Positions 1 to 10,525 of a stretch of 64,000 nucleotides of DNA are shown piece by piece; positions within the stretch are counted from its first letter, which is position 1; each line of letters opens with the position of its first letter. The translations under genes and the position numbers were made by a program. Below the pieces are notes generated by a model, which worked only from the letters and a program-made list of their open reading frames with translations, had not been told where the DNA came from and searched no databases. The stretch is from Daphnia carinata (lineage: Eukaryota > Arthropoda > Branchiopoda > Diplostraca > Daphniidae). The DNA is taken from positions 7,065,367 to 7,129,366 of the forward strand of contig NC_081339.1 in NCBI RefSeq assembly GCF_022539665.2, in the 5' to 3' direction.

Positions 1-293
1 GTTCTGTAACCTCCTGGCGGTTGTCAAGTGGAACTACATTTTGTAGGAAAGAAAATTACGTATGCTAGGACACAGCAACGCTGGCGCCAAGCAGAAGTTC
101 CAGATGTCAAAATTCTTAAACGTAGAAAACAATAACATTAGGTGAAACGTATCGCTTTCAGTGAAGAACTAACAGAAATACGTGATGTTCCCATGTTTCA
201 TGGACAATATTTAAATGTTTCGTTATCCAATTGCAATATACTTGCCCAATCGCGTATGTTCGAATCGAACGCTAATTCCGATACGCAGGTATA
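1..293. other. upstream region of SIN1
   Basis: No coding support is seen in this stretch. It probably holds the promoter and 5' leader of SIN1, whose start codon is at 294. An inverted repeat with 6-base arms, GTTCGA-A-TCGAAC, lies at 258-270, only 24 bases before the start codon. The opening bases contain CTCCTGGCGG, which on the minus strand loosely resembles a CTCF-type core. Whether an upstream gene ends here cannot be judged because the window starts at base 1. Confidence 0.4.
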
Positions 294-1775
294 ATGGCGT
301 TTTATGACAACAAATATTGGATTCTTTCCCATGTAAGGAACTCATTCTTGTATTCAGATGATACTGGTGAATATTTGGGTCATTTTAAATATTCTACAAT
401 TATAGTAATTACCTGCTAGTTTGTTTTCAGGTATGTGTGAAATGATATTGCAGAATGCTGATATACCAAAGAATATCAGAGAAGAGGGCAAAAAGTTATG
501 GTTTGGGAACCTGGATGATTCAGAGGAAGAATTTGATGATGATGGACGGATTCACACACGATCTCTGGGAAATGGTAATGATGACTTCGGAACCAGAAGA
601 AGAAGGCTTAACACTGTAGTAAGGCTAGAAAAGATGAAGAAAGAACAACAGGCAGCAGCTATGATAAGTACTATTAGATGGAAAGAGCCAGATTTGACAA
701 TTCTGGATGAGGAAAAGGCAAAATTATTTGCCAAGAAGGAGGTCGTTTTTCAAAATTACAAGTCTGTTCTTGCTCGTCTCATGGCTGAGCACGCTTCGGA
801 TCCCGACTCACCGTTCATAGAGTACGCGAAGTTCGATGGCAATTCCCAACTGAGAGCACCCATTAGAACCATAAGGATATTTTTAAGTATGCAAACTACA
901 GAAGAACGCAACTTCCCTATGACCGTTTGCGTTATTGCTTCTGCCAAAGTTTCTGAACTCATCGGTCTTGTGTGCTACAAGTATAGCCAAGAGAAACGAG
1001 AACCCCCGCTAAGGTAGACAAATACTTTTCTTATGGATAATAAGAGAAAAATAATATACTTCTCGTTTTCAGTGGAACTGTGGATAACTACGCCCTGTTT
1101 ATTGCAGAAGATGACGGTAGTCCCGATGCCGATTTTCCTTGTCTCGAACCTAAAGAGGTAGTCGGAAAGTTTGGATTTACCTCACTGGCGTTGGTTCGTT
1201 CTACGCAACCTCCGAAAGAGGTGAAAAAAGAGAATGAAACTACCAAGACGACGGACCAACCTACTGCTGAGAAACCAGATGATCGTGGAACCGTTTTGGA
1301 ATCTACCGATTACCAATCTTTCAAAGGGTTTCTGCTACACAATATTCGACCTAAAACAGAAATTACTTTGGGTAAATTAAATCTCTTAAAAAATATATAT
1401 TCAACCACGACTCACCTGATAACATTTTACACAGGAATTTCGTGGGATCAAGTGGAAATCAAGCCTTGCCCAGCAACGAGTCGATCTGTGACGACTTTGC
1501 TGTGGTCACGACCAAACCTCAAACCCACCCGTTTGCCTATGGAGGTGATCGTCGACTGTGTTCCTTTGCAAACAGTACCAACCTCAGTGGCTATTATGTA
1601 TTACGACACAGACAAGAGAAAATGGAGGCGTTTGCGAATAGAGTGTGACATTAAGATTATTGAACAAATTGTGGCAAAGTTAAAATTCATATTAGAAATC
1701 CGGGGGGGACTTTACCGCCAAGAATACCTTCACCACATGTCATACGTGAGCAAGAAAGCCAGCCTCATCCGTTAA
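294..1775 (+). CDS. MAPKAP1: SIN1 / MAPKAP1, TORC2 subunit
   Basis: Four exons, 294-366, 431-1013, 1073-1371 and 1435-1775, join in frame to encode 431 residues. The last intron (63 nt) happens to lack a stop, so it reads through as open frame. SIN1 is the scaffold subunit of target-of-rapamycin complex 2 that recruits AGC kinases such as AKT. Visible evidence: the N-terminal SDDTGMCEM block (residues 21-29, split by the first intron); a CRIM domain from about residue 150 (PFIEYAKFDG) through PMTVCVIASAKVSELIGL and IAEDDG to FGFTSLALV near 260; and a C-terminal PH domain starting near 298 (DYQSFKGFLLHNIRPKTE). Only a short charged linker separates CRIM from PH, so the Ras-binding domain present in human SIN1 is not seen. 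A poly(A) signal AATAAA follows at 1808. The gene converges on DSN1. The identity rests on recalled family motifs and is strong; exon 1 is short but joins in phase. Confidence 0.9.
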
Positions 1776-1804
1776 ACGAGAAATTTTTATATTTCAATTG
1801 TTTG

Positions 1805-1813
1805 TTTAATAAA
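1805..1813. terminator. overlapping poly(A) signals of SIN1 and DSN1
   Basis: AATAAA on the + strand (1808-1813) lies 33 bases after the SIN1 stop. The minus-strand reading of TTTAAT (1805-1810) is ATTAAA, about 95 bases after the DSN1 stop. The two convergent genes therefore probably use signals that share three bases, and their 3' ends may overlap. Cleavage sites are inferred. Confidence 0.5.
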
Positions 1814-1902
1814 TGTTGTTTGAAATGTGAAGTCAAAGGCAGACAAGTGTGCGGAAAGATTTTTACAGGCTGCATATCTAGACAAAGAGGGAAAGGAGTA
1901 GA

Positions 1903-2744
1903 TTATGTCCATTTAAAAGTTGGGATTATCACATGTTGAGCCTCGTCAAGTTGACGCCCTAGTATTGCTAATGAGCGATGTATTCGCTGAGAATTCTTCT
2001 CCAATTGCACTAGGCCAATATAGTGGCGGTTTTTATATGAAACAATTTTGTTGTTGATAGCAGTGAAATCTGGCAAGCTATTAAGAAACTTCACATCTTC
2101 GGACTTCAATCGAGCTGTCTCAATGTAGAGTTTTCCCTTCAAAACATCTTTTAACTTGTTTCTAGCCTCTAAGTAGGCTTCTCTTCTGTTCTTAAATTCA
2201 TCATTCCATAAGACTTTTTCTTCTTTCATCTTTTTTATGGCTGTTCTTGCTTGTGTCTCTTGTTTATGGGCAGGTAGCTCATCTCCGGCAGAACTTTGAA
2301 CTTGATGAAGAATTTCCTCCATCTTATTTCGAAGGCTTTCTGAAAATGCAGTCACAGCATCCTGCTCTTTTTCTAGGGCATTAAGCTTCATTTCCATAAG
2401 TGTTTGATTCAGAGACAGTTCGGTGATTTTACGTTTCTTGTCTGCGGGAGGCAATGATGGGTCTACCGCAGCACAAGCAGCTATCAAACATGAGAATAAC
2501 ATTTATAAAAGTTTATAAACAGACTTACAAAGAATTTACCTCGGAAGGATGCTCCTGAACCACAGTTTATGCTTCTTCGAAGACTCGATCTCCTTTTTTT
2601 GATGTCATCGATGTGATTATTTTTTTCTCTAGGTATTTCTTCAGGCACCCGATCTTTCTGTGTTTCCACTTGTCGCACACCATTTTCTTCAATGCTTAAT
2701 ATGGGAGTCTCAACAAAATGGATTTTATCATACTCTTTTCCCAT
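1903..2744 (-). CDS. DSN1: DSN1-like kinetochore protein (MIS12 complex)
   Basis: Two exons read on the minus strand, 2744-2540 and 2480-1903, are joined across a 59-nt intron and give 260 residues. DSN1 is the MIS12-complex subunit that links the outer kinetochore to CENP-C and CENP-T. The N-terminal third has the basic serine patch RRSSLRRS (about residues 51-58), resembling the Aurora B-regulated basic segment of DSN1. After it come an ITELSLNQTLMEMKLNALEKE helix, a charged coiled coil, and a C-terminal segment with LNSLPDFTAINNK that matches the conserved DSN1 pattern LxxxPDYxxI. The protein is shorter than human DSN1 (about 356 residues). The family is fast-evolving, so the assignment is moderately sure. 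Another coiled-coil kinetochore protein is the main alternative. The upstream region carries CHR and MYB motifs, as expected of a mitotic gene. Confidence 0.65.
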
Positions 2745-3084
2745 GACTGAAGGTTTGGGCAGAATCAGCGGTGAAGCAAACTTTGAATTCTCAACGGTTT
2801 ACATTTACTGAAACGAGAACAGCACCACCTGGTGGATTACTGCTTTACTTTATATTTATTTAAATGTTAAATGAAAATTACTTAAATGGCAACTCGAATA
2901 TCGGTAGATAGGCGGTCAAAGAAGATTACAAATCAATTTTAAAAAATCAATAAAAAATTAATACATAATGGTTCTAAGCAAAGAATCAACCGTTCTTGGG
3001 CAGAAGCTAAAATGAAGAAAAATCACTTTAACGCAATTTTTATTTACACTTGTAATTGCTTGTAAATTTGAGTGGGAGTCTTTA
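2745..3084. promoter_or_regulatory. DSN1 promoter and EIF2B1 3' end region
   Basis: No coding support here. For DSN1 (leftward), the first 60 bases upstream of the start codon contain TTTGAA (2782-2787, CHR consensus) and CAACGG (2792-2797, MYB-site consensus). Further out, CCACCTGGTGG (2825-2835) is an almost perfect palindrome. At the other end lies the EIF2B1 3' UTR, with the minus-strand poly(A) signal AATAAA at 3039-3044, 41 bases below the EIF2B1 stop. Confidence 0.5.
3039..3044 (-). terminator. poly(A) signal of EIF2B1
   Basis: TTTATT on the + strand reads AATAAA on the minus strand, 41 bases beyond the EIF2B1 stop codon. Motif and position only. Confidence 0.5.
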
Positions 3085-4324
3085 TCAGAGATACAGTTTA
3101 ATTAATTCATCACTGACTGCTGATGGAGTGAGAATTCCCAAATCTGTGAAAAGTAAAGTTAGGTATCCAGGAGGTGTGTAGTCAACTTGGGGATGCTGGT
3201 CGAGAAGATTGGAGTTGGACTTAATGGTACTTGACGAGAACTAGATTTAAATAATTTGAGTTATGCTAAAACTGATTGTTCCCAACAAACATTTCAGTGG
3301 GTACCTTTAATTCTTGAGGCAAATCACGTTGGTTCAACGGGTAGAGACGAACAAATTTGAAACTCTCAGCAAGTACGTAGAAAGGCTTGTGCATCTCCTT
3401 AGCACAGAGTGCCATGGTATATGTTCCCACCTGTTCCAGATTGAATTTACATTAAAAAGAATGGGTTCACTTATTAGGTTGAAATATGCCAACAAACCTT
3501 GTTTATAATTCCCCCACTTTCTACAACCCCTTCAGCCCCAACAAGAACCAAATCTACTGATTCCATGACATAACCCATCGCCGAATCTAAAACAAGGGTT
3601 GAGCTAATGTTAAGTTTCAACAGTTCGTCCCTCATCAGCACACCACTTCGATCCGGATACGACTCAGTGATGAAAACATGGAAACGTTTTTTTGAAGTCA
3701 GTGCAGCCTCACGTAACGTCTGAAGAACCACCCTAGACTTGGAGTGCGTGAGAATTTTTTGTCCATCAAGGATAAAAGGAGCACCCAGTTTAGCTATTTT
3801 AGGCCTTGCTTCTTGTAATTTCCTTAAAAATATTTCACCACGTTTCTTCATAATATCCTTGCATTCTTTGAAATTCTAGATGAGATTGTCTTGTTAAGCA
3901 TGAATCATAATAAGGAAACTTTAAAAAACAAACATACAGATTGATCAAGAGCAACAGTCAGTGTGATAAATCGTTGAAAAAGCTCACAGCCTGATTGGAC
4001 TGATGTAATAGAGCAATCAGCTTTCTTCATTTCTTCTGTAGCTTTCCTTAGTTCTTCAGACAGTCCACGGAGTGTTCTGTCTGTGTATAATTTGTTTTAA
4101 GAGTAATGATTTTAAAGGGCATCAAGTTCCCTTATATGAAACTTACCGCCAAAGGTTTCCAGGATATGCATCAATGTGCGGATTGCTGCAACGGCTGCTG
4201 AAACTTCAGGTTCCTTTTCCACAATATTTTGGAAAAAATCCAATACATTTCCTGTGTTCAAGATAGTTTGTTACGAACTTACTCTAAAAATTTACTTAAC
4301 TGCTCATTTACTTGTGGTTTCCAT
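3085..4324 (-). CDS. EIF2B1: translation initiation factor eIF2B subunit alpha
   Basis: Six minus-strand exons: 4324-4312, 4251-4147, 4080-3938, 3875-3498, 3430-3305 and 3240-3085. They give 306 residues, essentially the length of human eIF2B alpha (305). The product is a regulatory subunit of the eIF2B guanine-nucleotide exchange factor. It binds phosphorylated eIF2 and mediates the integrated stress response in the cytosol. Visible blocks in order: [21 protein letters not shown], the core [64 protein letters not shown], and the C-terminal end [23 protein letters not shown]. The first coding exon is only 13 nt (Met-Glu-Thr-Thr plus one base). It is the only start that keeps phase with the exon encoding VLDFFQ. 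Splice phases agree at all five junctions. Confidence 0.95.
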
Positions 4325-4688
4325 GTTCTCAGTTGCTTCCCTATAAAACTTTACTTGACTTCACATCCAACCAGTTATCAGAGCAGACGAAACTGACCTA
4401 CAAGTCAACAGTTGGGTAGGTACTAGGTAGTCACTGCTCGGCCCCAATTATTTTAAGCATAAAAAGAAACAGGTTTCACTTGATATTATTAAATTAGACG
4501 TAGTATCTAATTCGATAATTAGATTTTCACAAAAAAAATAAACTATTCCAAGACGTGGTATATTAACAGAAACCATCCGAACCATTTTCAACAACGTAAA
4601 CATTTAAAAAGGTTTTGCTGTGAAGCAAGTGATGTTTTTAGAAAATTCAATTATTATTGTTTTTACACACAATGGAACGCTTACAGTT
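4325..4688. other. spacer between ZDHHC6 and EIF2B1
   Basis: AT-rich spacer between two minus-strand genes. It should contain the ZDHHC6 3' UTR and the EIF2B1 promoter. I see no open frame with protein-like composition, and I cannot point to a convincing poly(A) signal. Confidence 0.4.
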
Positions 4689-6375
4689 TCATTCTTCTTT
4701 CTCGTATTCGATATAGGAAGGAGAACAGGACAAGCGAGGAAACCACCCACGTAGTACCCGACGTTCAGTGGGATTCATTTGAATCTGCCCTCTTTCTTGA
4801 ATTTCGCCATAGAGCCAATACCTAAAAGATTAGCAGCATTAAATGAGCTCTTTTTGGTTGGACACTGCCTTAGAATATACTTTTTCCAGCGAGTTACTGC
4901 CACTTTATCGCCTATCCGCAGAGGGATTCTCGTCTCGTCGCTGCATGGTGGTCGGAGACACGCCATAATGCCGAAACTTATAAGCGGGAACCACCGTCCA
5001 CTATATGCTTTTTCCACAACATATTCTACACAGCGTTCCCGTTTTATTTTTTTCTGTTCAATTTGTTCTATCTATAATTATATAATTTTAAAACAAATAA
5101 AAAACCTTACATAAAAGACAAAGGAAAAGTAATTAGATCGAATTTTACCGTAAATGAGTAATTATGACAACTTTCCCGTATTTTCCATTCGATTCCATCA
5201 CCTTTTGGCTGAAATGACCAATTGATCACTTGAACTAGATTCTCTCGCCAGCCTAAATTATATGGGTGAATAAAAGGGGCTTCATCCGTTCCTTCCCGGC
5301 GATAAACAGCTTTTTCATGGACCCAGTCTTCGATGGCTGTTTGGTTCCTCAAAATCACCTTCATCTGTGAAATGTACAAGATGCTTGATGATGTGGTAAA
5401 ACAAAATGAGGTTTTCAAATTTGAACCTGAACAAAGAAAAGGAAGCCAACAGCAAATACTACTCCGGCCGCTAATCCTAACGAAATTAAACTTATCACAA
5501 AGGGCCAAAGTCCCAATATTACAAAAGGCACTTCTCGTATATCCGCATGGTCGTAATAGTAGTAGGTCTATTAAAATGTTACCCATGATTCGTTTTATAG
5601 AAAAAAAATTATGTTTTAACTTTAACCAACCGGATGAAGAGCTCGATACATGGTGCAAGAAATGATGATAATGCTTTGGGCGCATCCAATAACAGCGGAT
5701 ATCAGGAACGCTAAGGAATCAGCGTTATTATTTAGAAAATATTTTAAAAATCTAATTGTTGTCCTACCGATGAAACTGGTGTGGTTCAAATGGCCAAGGC
5801 AGTTATTTATAAATATGCAGTGGTGGTCCCGTTTCATAATGCATCTATTGCCTATGGGACAATATACATATTTTTTTTTAGCATAACCAAGTCACAATAA
5901 AATACAGGTATATGTTTTGCTTAATATAATTACATTTTCTACAGTGATGAGATCTTGGGGCTTTATATCCCTCACATACTGTACAGTACTGTAGATATTG
6001 GATGTCATCTTCATTTTTCTAAATAAAATAAAATATGTTATGCATAACCTTTTCATGTATGGCTTCTCAAGTCAAAGCATTTACTGGTTTCCATTTCAGA
6101 GGTAAATATCCAGGACCAACATGCAGTGAATAGAGAAAATTGTAGAGAGTTGATGCACTCAAAAAGAGGAAAACAGCAGCATTAGTGAATCCAGGCCATG
6201 AGTGATATGGTGGCCACCACATAGAATTGCAATGAATTGTTGACCATACAACTGATTTAATAACAACTATAAGAAAACATTAATAAACGAAATATTAAAA
6301 TTTTACCATGTTCATTGAAAATGTTATACCGATTGTGAACAGTGGTCCTATATGAATCACTTTGCTCCAGCCCAT
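4689..6375 (-). CDS. ZDHHC6: palmitoyltransferase ZDHHC6-like
   Basis: Nine minus-strand exons: 6375-6330, 6266-6085, 6018-5934, 5851-5768, 5710-5631, 5567-5427, 5364-5149, 5071-4881 and 4821-4689. They join in phase to encode 385 residues. ZDHHC6 is an ER-resident multipass protein S-acyltransferase. Visible evidence: hydrophobic segments, HCNSMWWPPYHSW, a zinc-binding cysteine-rich region (YCTVCEGYKAPRSHHCRKCNRC), the DHHC signature with nucleophile Cys116, then further transmembrane helices and FFVQMKVILRNQTAIEDW. The C-terminal SH3-like region holds YWLYG and RGWFPR. These features are shared with human ZDHHC6 and its fly relative. An in-frame stop precedes the start codon. Two oddities: DHHC is followed by Ile-Phe instead of the usual Pro-Trp, and the C-terminus (YEKEE) lacks a KKxx-type retrieval signal. 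The promoter is shared with divergent HMMR. Confidence 0.92.
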
Positions 6376-7068
6376 GGTGCACTCAAATCACTTTGACGGG
6401 GAAAAAAACTTTACCGGATCTTGTGGTAACAGTTTTTCGAAAATCACGTTAACGGAATTGCATTTAATGTTTCAATTTAATACACATGAAAATTTATAAA
6501 AAATTTAAACTTAACAATAACAATAACGCTTTGTCACCGGAAAAGCGACCGCCAAAATAAACATAGAAGCAGACAGCACATAAACTTCTAATTAGAACCT
6601 TTCTGGCGGTTGCTTATTTATGCTTTATTTTTTCGGTGTTCTATATAGTTTTTTTTTCCAGAGGATAAGATTGACCGTGAATGTTCCGTTCTCCAAAATT
6701 ATTAATAATAATAATAATAATTAATGCATACGTAAGTAGATTTTTCATGGTATGAATAAAAAAATGACAATTTATATAAAAAAGAAATTACATGTTCCTG
6801 CTGCGCCGCTAGATGGTTTGTTCCGTTTCTTGATTGGTTTTCGTAGGTCCCCTTTGAGATCCGTTGAATAAATCGCGCGCCTAAATCCCCTAACGGTCAA
6901 ACGTGTACAACGACGGTTACAGCAGATTCAAATCACTCTCCTCAACCACTGATTTCAGTCCCCTGCAAACCAATGGAAGAGATTGACATTGGTTTTTAGC
7001 AAAGCTTTGTCAATCCCTCATCAAATTTGATTCATTTAACATATTTCTATTAGATTTAGAATTTTAAC
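6376..7068. promoter_or_regulatory. bidirectional promoter region of ZDHHC6 and HMMR
   Basis: This 693-base spacer lies between divergent genes. On the HMMR side it contains an E2F-like TCGCGCGCC (6873-6881), MYB-type TAACGG (6891-6896) and its reverse form CGGTTA (6914-6919), and TTCAAA (6927-6932; TTTGAA, the CHR consensus, on the minus strand). A weak CTCF-like CCGCTAGATGGTTT lies at 6806-6819. An ATA microsatellite (6703-6722) sits mid-spacer. The arrangement fits a cell-cycle promoter for HMMR. Binding is inferred from motif matches only. Confidence 0.5.
6703..6722. repeat. (ATA)n microsatellite
   Basis: A run of trinucleotide ATA/AAT units in the spacer between ZDHHC6 and HMMR. Confidence 0.8.
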
Positions 7069-10000
7069 ATGTCGTTTGCGAAAGCGAAACGTTTTGAACC
7101 AGAAAAAGGTCAGTAGTTATTTAGCAATGTTTTTCTTAGTCCTAGTTGTATCTGCCAAATGATATGAAAAATGAGATACAGCTGTATATCTTGAAGTATT
7201 CAGTCTTGAACCCAGTACAACAGTATTAAATACTATTTCTTGTTTCTAGTTTGTGGGCCTCCCCCAACTGCTTATGATCCAAAGCATCCGTTTGGAACAG
7301 GCGTAATAAGTTTTCCAAAAGGAGATAGATTTCCCCAGGGTTCAACACCTAACCACCTACAACCACCTCAACAAGATGGAACTGTAATATTGTTTTAAGA
7401 TGCTTACTTTCAAAATTGTAGCTCACCTGTATTATTACATTTTACTCCAGATGACACGATCCCATTCTTCAACATCTATTGGCTCAACAGACTCCACTGC
7501 TACTACAAAATCGGTGCAGGTAAATTTTTCATCTCGTCTTCCAACATTCAATTTTGATCAATGCACTTACAGGACCAAATTTATTTCAGGGGAAGAAAGA
7601 TCATACCCACTGTAACAAACAAATAGCAGAGCTTGAAAAAGAGTTAAGGAATATAACTATGGAAAGAAATCAGCTCTTGAGGAGAAGAAACCATCCAATC
7701 AAGTAAGATTATTAAAACGATTATCTAATGAAAGGCCGTCCAAACAATCGTTTTGGTGTAGTGCAACACATCGCAGTGACAATAAAGAAAACAATGAACC
7801 TTCGCAAGTCAATGAAGGTGACAATATGGCAGATATTGAAATGCTCAACGCAACCATTCTAGACCTTAGATCGAAGCTCGAAAGTGTTCAATCGCTAGAA
7901 GAGGAAAAGCAATCATTGGAAAACGGTAAATCCTCTTTCTTTATATAAAAAACGTACAATTTAATGTAATTTTGTTTTTGATCAACTAGAACGTGACAAT
8001 GCGCTAGCTGACTTGGAGCTGAAAGAAATTGAGGTTTTACGAATCACCAACGAAATTGAGGACTTAAAGCGAGTTTTCGAAAAAGAAGAAATTTTGCGAT
8101 ATGAGTATTGAACTAACTTTCTTCTTGAGTTTCCCCTTGTCGGAATTCAAAATTACATTTACCTGTAGGTTAGAAGCTGCTTTGAAACAAGCCAACGACG
8201 ACAAAAAGGAAATGGAAGCACAAATCTCTGAATTGAGTTTGAAGATTGAAAACTTGGAAAATGGTATGCGTAGTTTTTAGTACTACGGTCCTTTTAGATA
8301 CCACTAATCAGTCTGTCTTTTGTCGTTTTTCCAGTAAGAGTTGAACTTGTGAAAGATATTGATGTGATGAAAGAGTCATTTCAAAGAGATTTGAATGCTC
8401 AAGAAATTCAACATAAAACTGAGGTAGAGGCGATTCAAGCAGCCAACAAAGAACAGGTCCAACAGCTTGAAAACAACTTGCAGCAGCTCGTCGCTGAACA
8501 TGACGCAGAAAGCGAGCAGATAAAATTTGAATTCGGCAAACAGATAGACGAGCTGCATCAGAACCATGCAGCTGCTTTAGCCCAGCTTGTGAATGACCAT
8601 GCCGCTCTAATCAGTGAGCTCCAAACAAATCATCAGGAGCAAATTTCTCGGCTTGAAGACGCACGGGGTGAAATAGAAGCAGACAGGTTGCATCTTCATC
8701 AAAGTAATTTTGCCTAGAAATAGAAACATTGTTATTTGTTTATTAATAGAATGAATGTGTTTTTTCTCTTTCTTTTTCGCTTTTTATAGAATGTGAGCAA
8801 ATTGGTGTCACCTTGGAAACTAAAATGGATGAAATTGAAACCCTCAAGATCCAACTGGACGTTGCAGAGGAGAAACTCGAGACTTGTCGAGTTCAAGCAG
8901 AAGAAAAGTAATACGATTTAATACTGCCATTGAAGATTGTATGCGATGAGTTTTTTCTCCCCATTTTCAAGGTATTCATCAATGAAGCGCTCACTTGAAC
9001 TAGACATCGCTGAGTGTCAAACACGATCCGAGGAACAACGTCGGAGCGAGCTGGAAAAAATGCGTTCTGATTACGAATCAAAATTAACAGTTCTAGAACA
9101 AAACCACCTTCAACTTACAGAACAGCTATGTGCTCAACAGGAACATTTGGAGGAAGCTGAAAAGGCTCATACAATTTCTTGCAGTCAGTACGAAGAACAG
9201 CTGAAGAGGTTAAATGATAAGTATGTTATATAAGATAATAAAACTTGGAAGTTCAATTCTAATTACCGTGTTGCAATAGTAATCAGACCGAGAAAGAAAT
9301 TCTGATGTGGCAGATGAGTCAACAAAGAGAAAATCTTGAACTTGGTAAGTCTTTCCTTTCTTAATTTGTCGTCGCCGTTTCTTAACCGGAATTCCGTTTT
9401 CTCAGAGTTAAAGACGGAATTCGAGAATCGCCTCTGCGATAAGGAAGTTGATTTCGAACGACGGCGTGCGAACTGGGAGACGCAGATGAATGAAGCCAAC
9501 GAAGATCATGCAAACCAGCTGGCTACTCTTCAATCGAAACACAGCATCCAGCTTAATAATTATCGTGAGTTACACGAAGCTGCGCTTGAGAACTTGGAGC
9601 GTGAGAAAAAGGACATATTAGAAGGTGGGATCTCATTTGCCGTTAATATCACACTTGTTATTGATAAACGATTTGTTATCTTACAGTTCGGGCGTTAGTT
9701 GAGAAGAATTTGCAGGAAAAAGAAGCGGAGATCGAGAAGGTAACAAACGAAATGAAGGAAGCTGTCAATAAGCTTCAACTGGATCTTGAAATGCTTCGTG
9801 AGAGTAATAGTCAGCTGGTCGCTGATGTACTCCGTGTCGAACAAGAGCGCTTAATGACAGAAGAAAAGAGGGAAGTCGAAAAGGTTCAGATGAAAGCTCA
9901 AGCCGAACAGGAGAAAGAATTGTTGGTTAAATCCTACGAAGATGTAATTGATTCGGTTCGATTGGATGTAACGAAAAAGGAAGAGCAAATATCGGAGTTA

Positions 10001-10494
10001 GTCAACAGACTTTCCGTGACCGAAGGAACTTTGCAGAAAGAACTAGCGAAAAAGGAGAAAGAAATAGAAGACGTTAGAATTACTCACGAAGATGTCCTAT
10101 CACAGATGTCCACGCAACATCTTGACGAAATCAAAACTCTCCACAAAGATTACGAAAAGGTTCTCGCTGCTAAAGAAGAAAAATTCATCGCTGAACGTGA
10201 GCAGCTGTCCGTGATGCACCATGAAACCGTTGAAGCTCTGAAAGATCAAAATATGGTAGAGTTGCAGAAATTACAAGAGGAGTTCCGCATGACCTTTACA
10301 GCATTAGAGCGAAAACTTGAGATGGAAAAGGAGGACCTTGTTCGTGCTCATGCCAAAGAATTGGCCGAATTGAATAGCAATTACGAGAGTAAAATGGAAG
10401 TTGTTAAGAAGCACCATGAGGCTGTTGTTGAGGAACTAAACAAAAACTACGAAGAAGCTTTGGACAATGTAAAACGAATTTGTTTTCCCCCCCC

Positions 10495-10525
<31 letters not shown>

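Noticed and set aside
1371-1436. In-frame read-through of the last SIN1 intron as coding sequence
   Set aside because: The 63-base segment has a GTAAAT donor and TTTTACACAG acceptor. Removing it restores the conserved LG-I...VEI PH-domain sequence, so it is an intron that happens to lack a stop.
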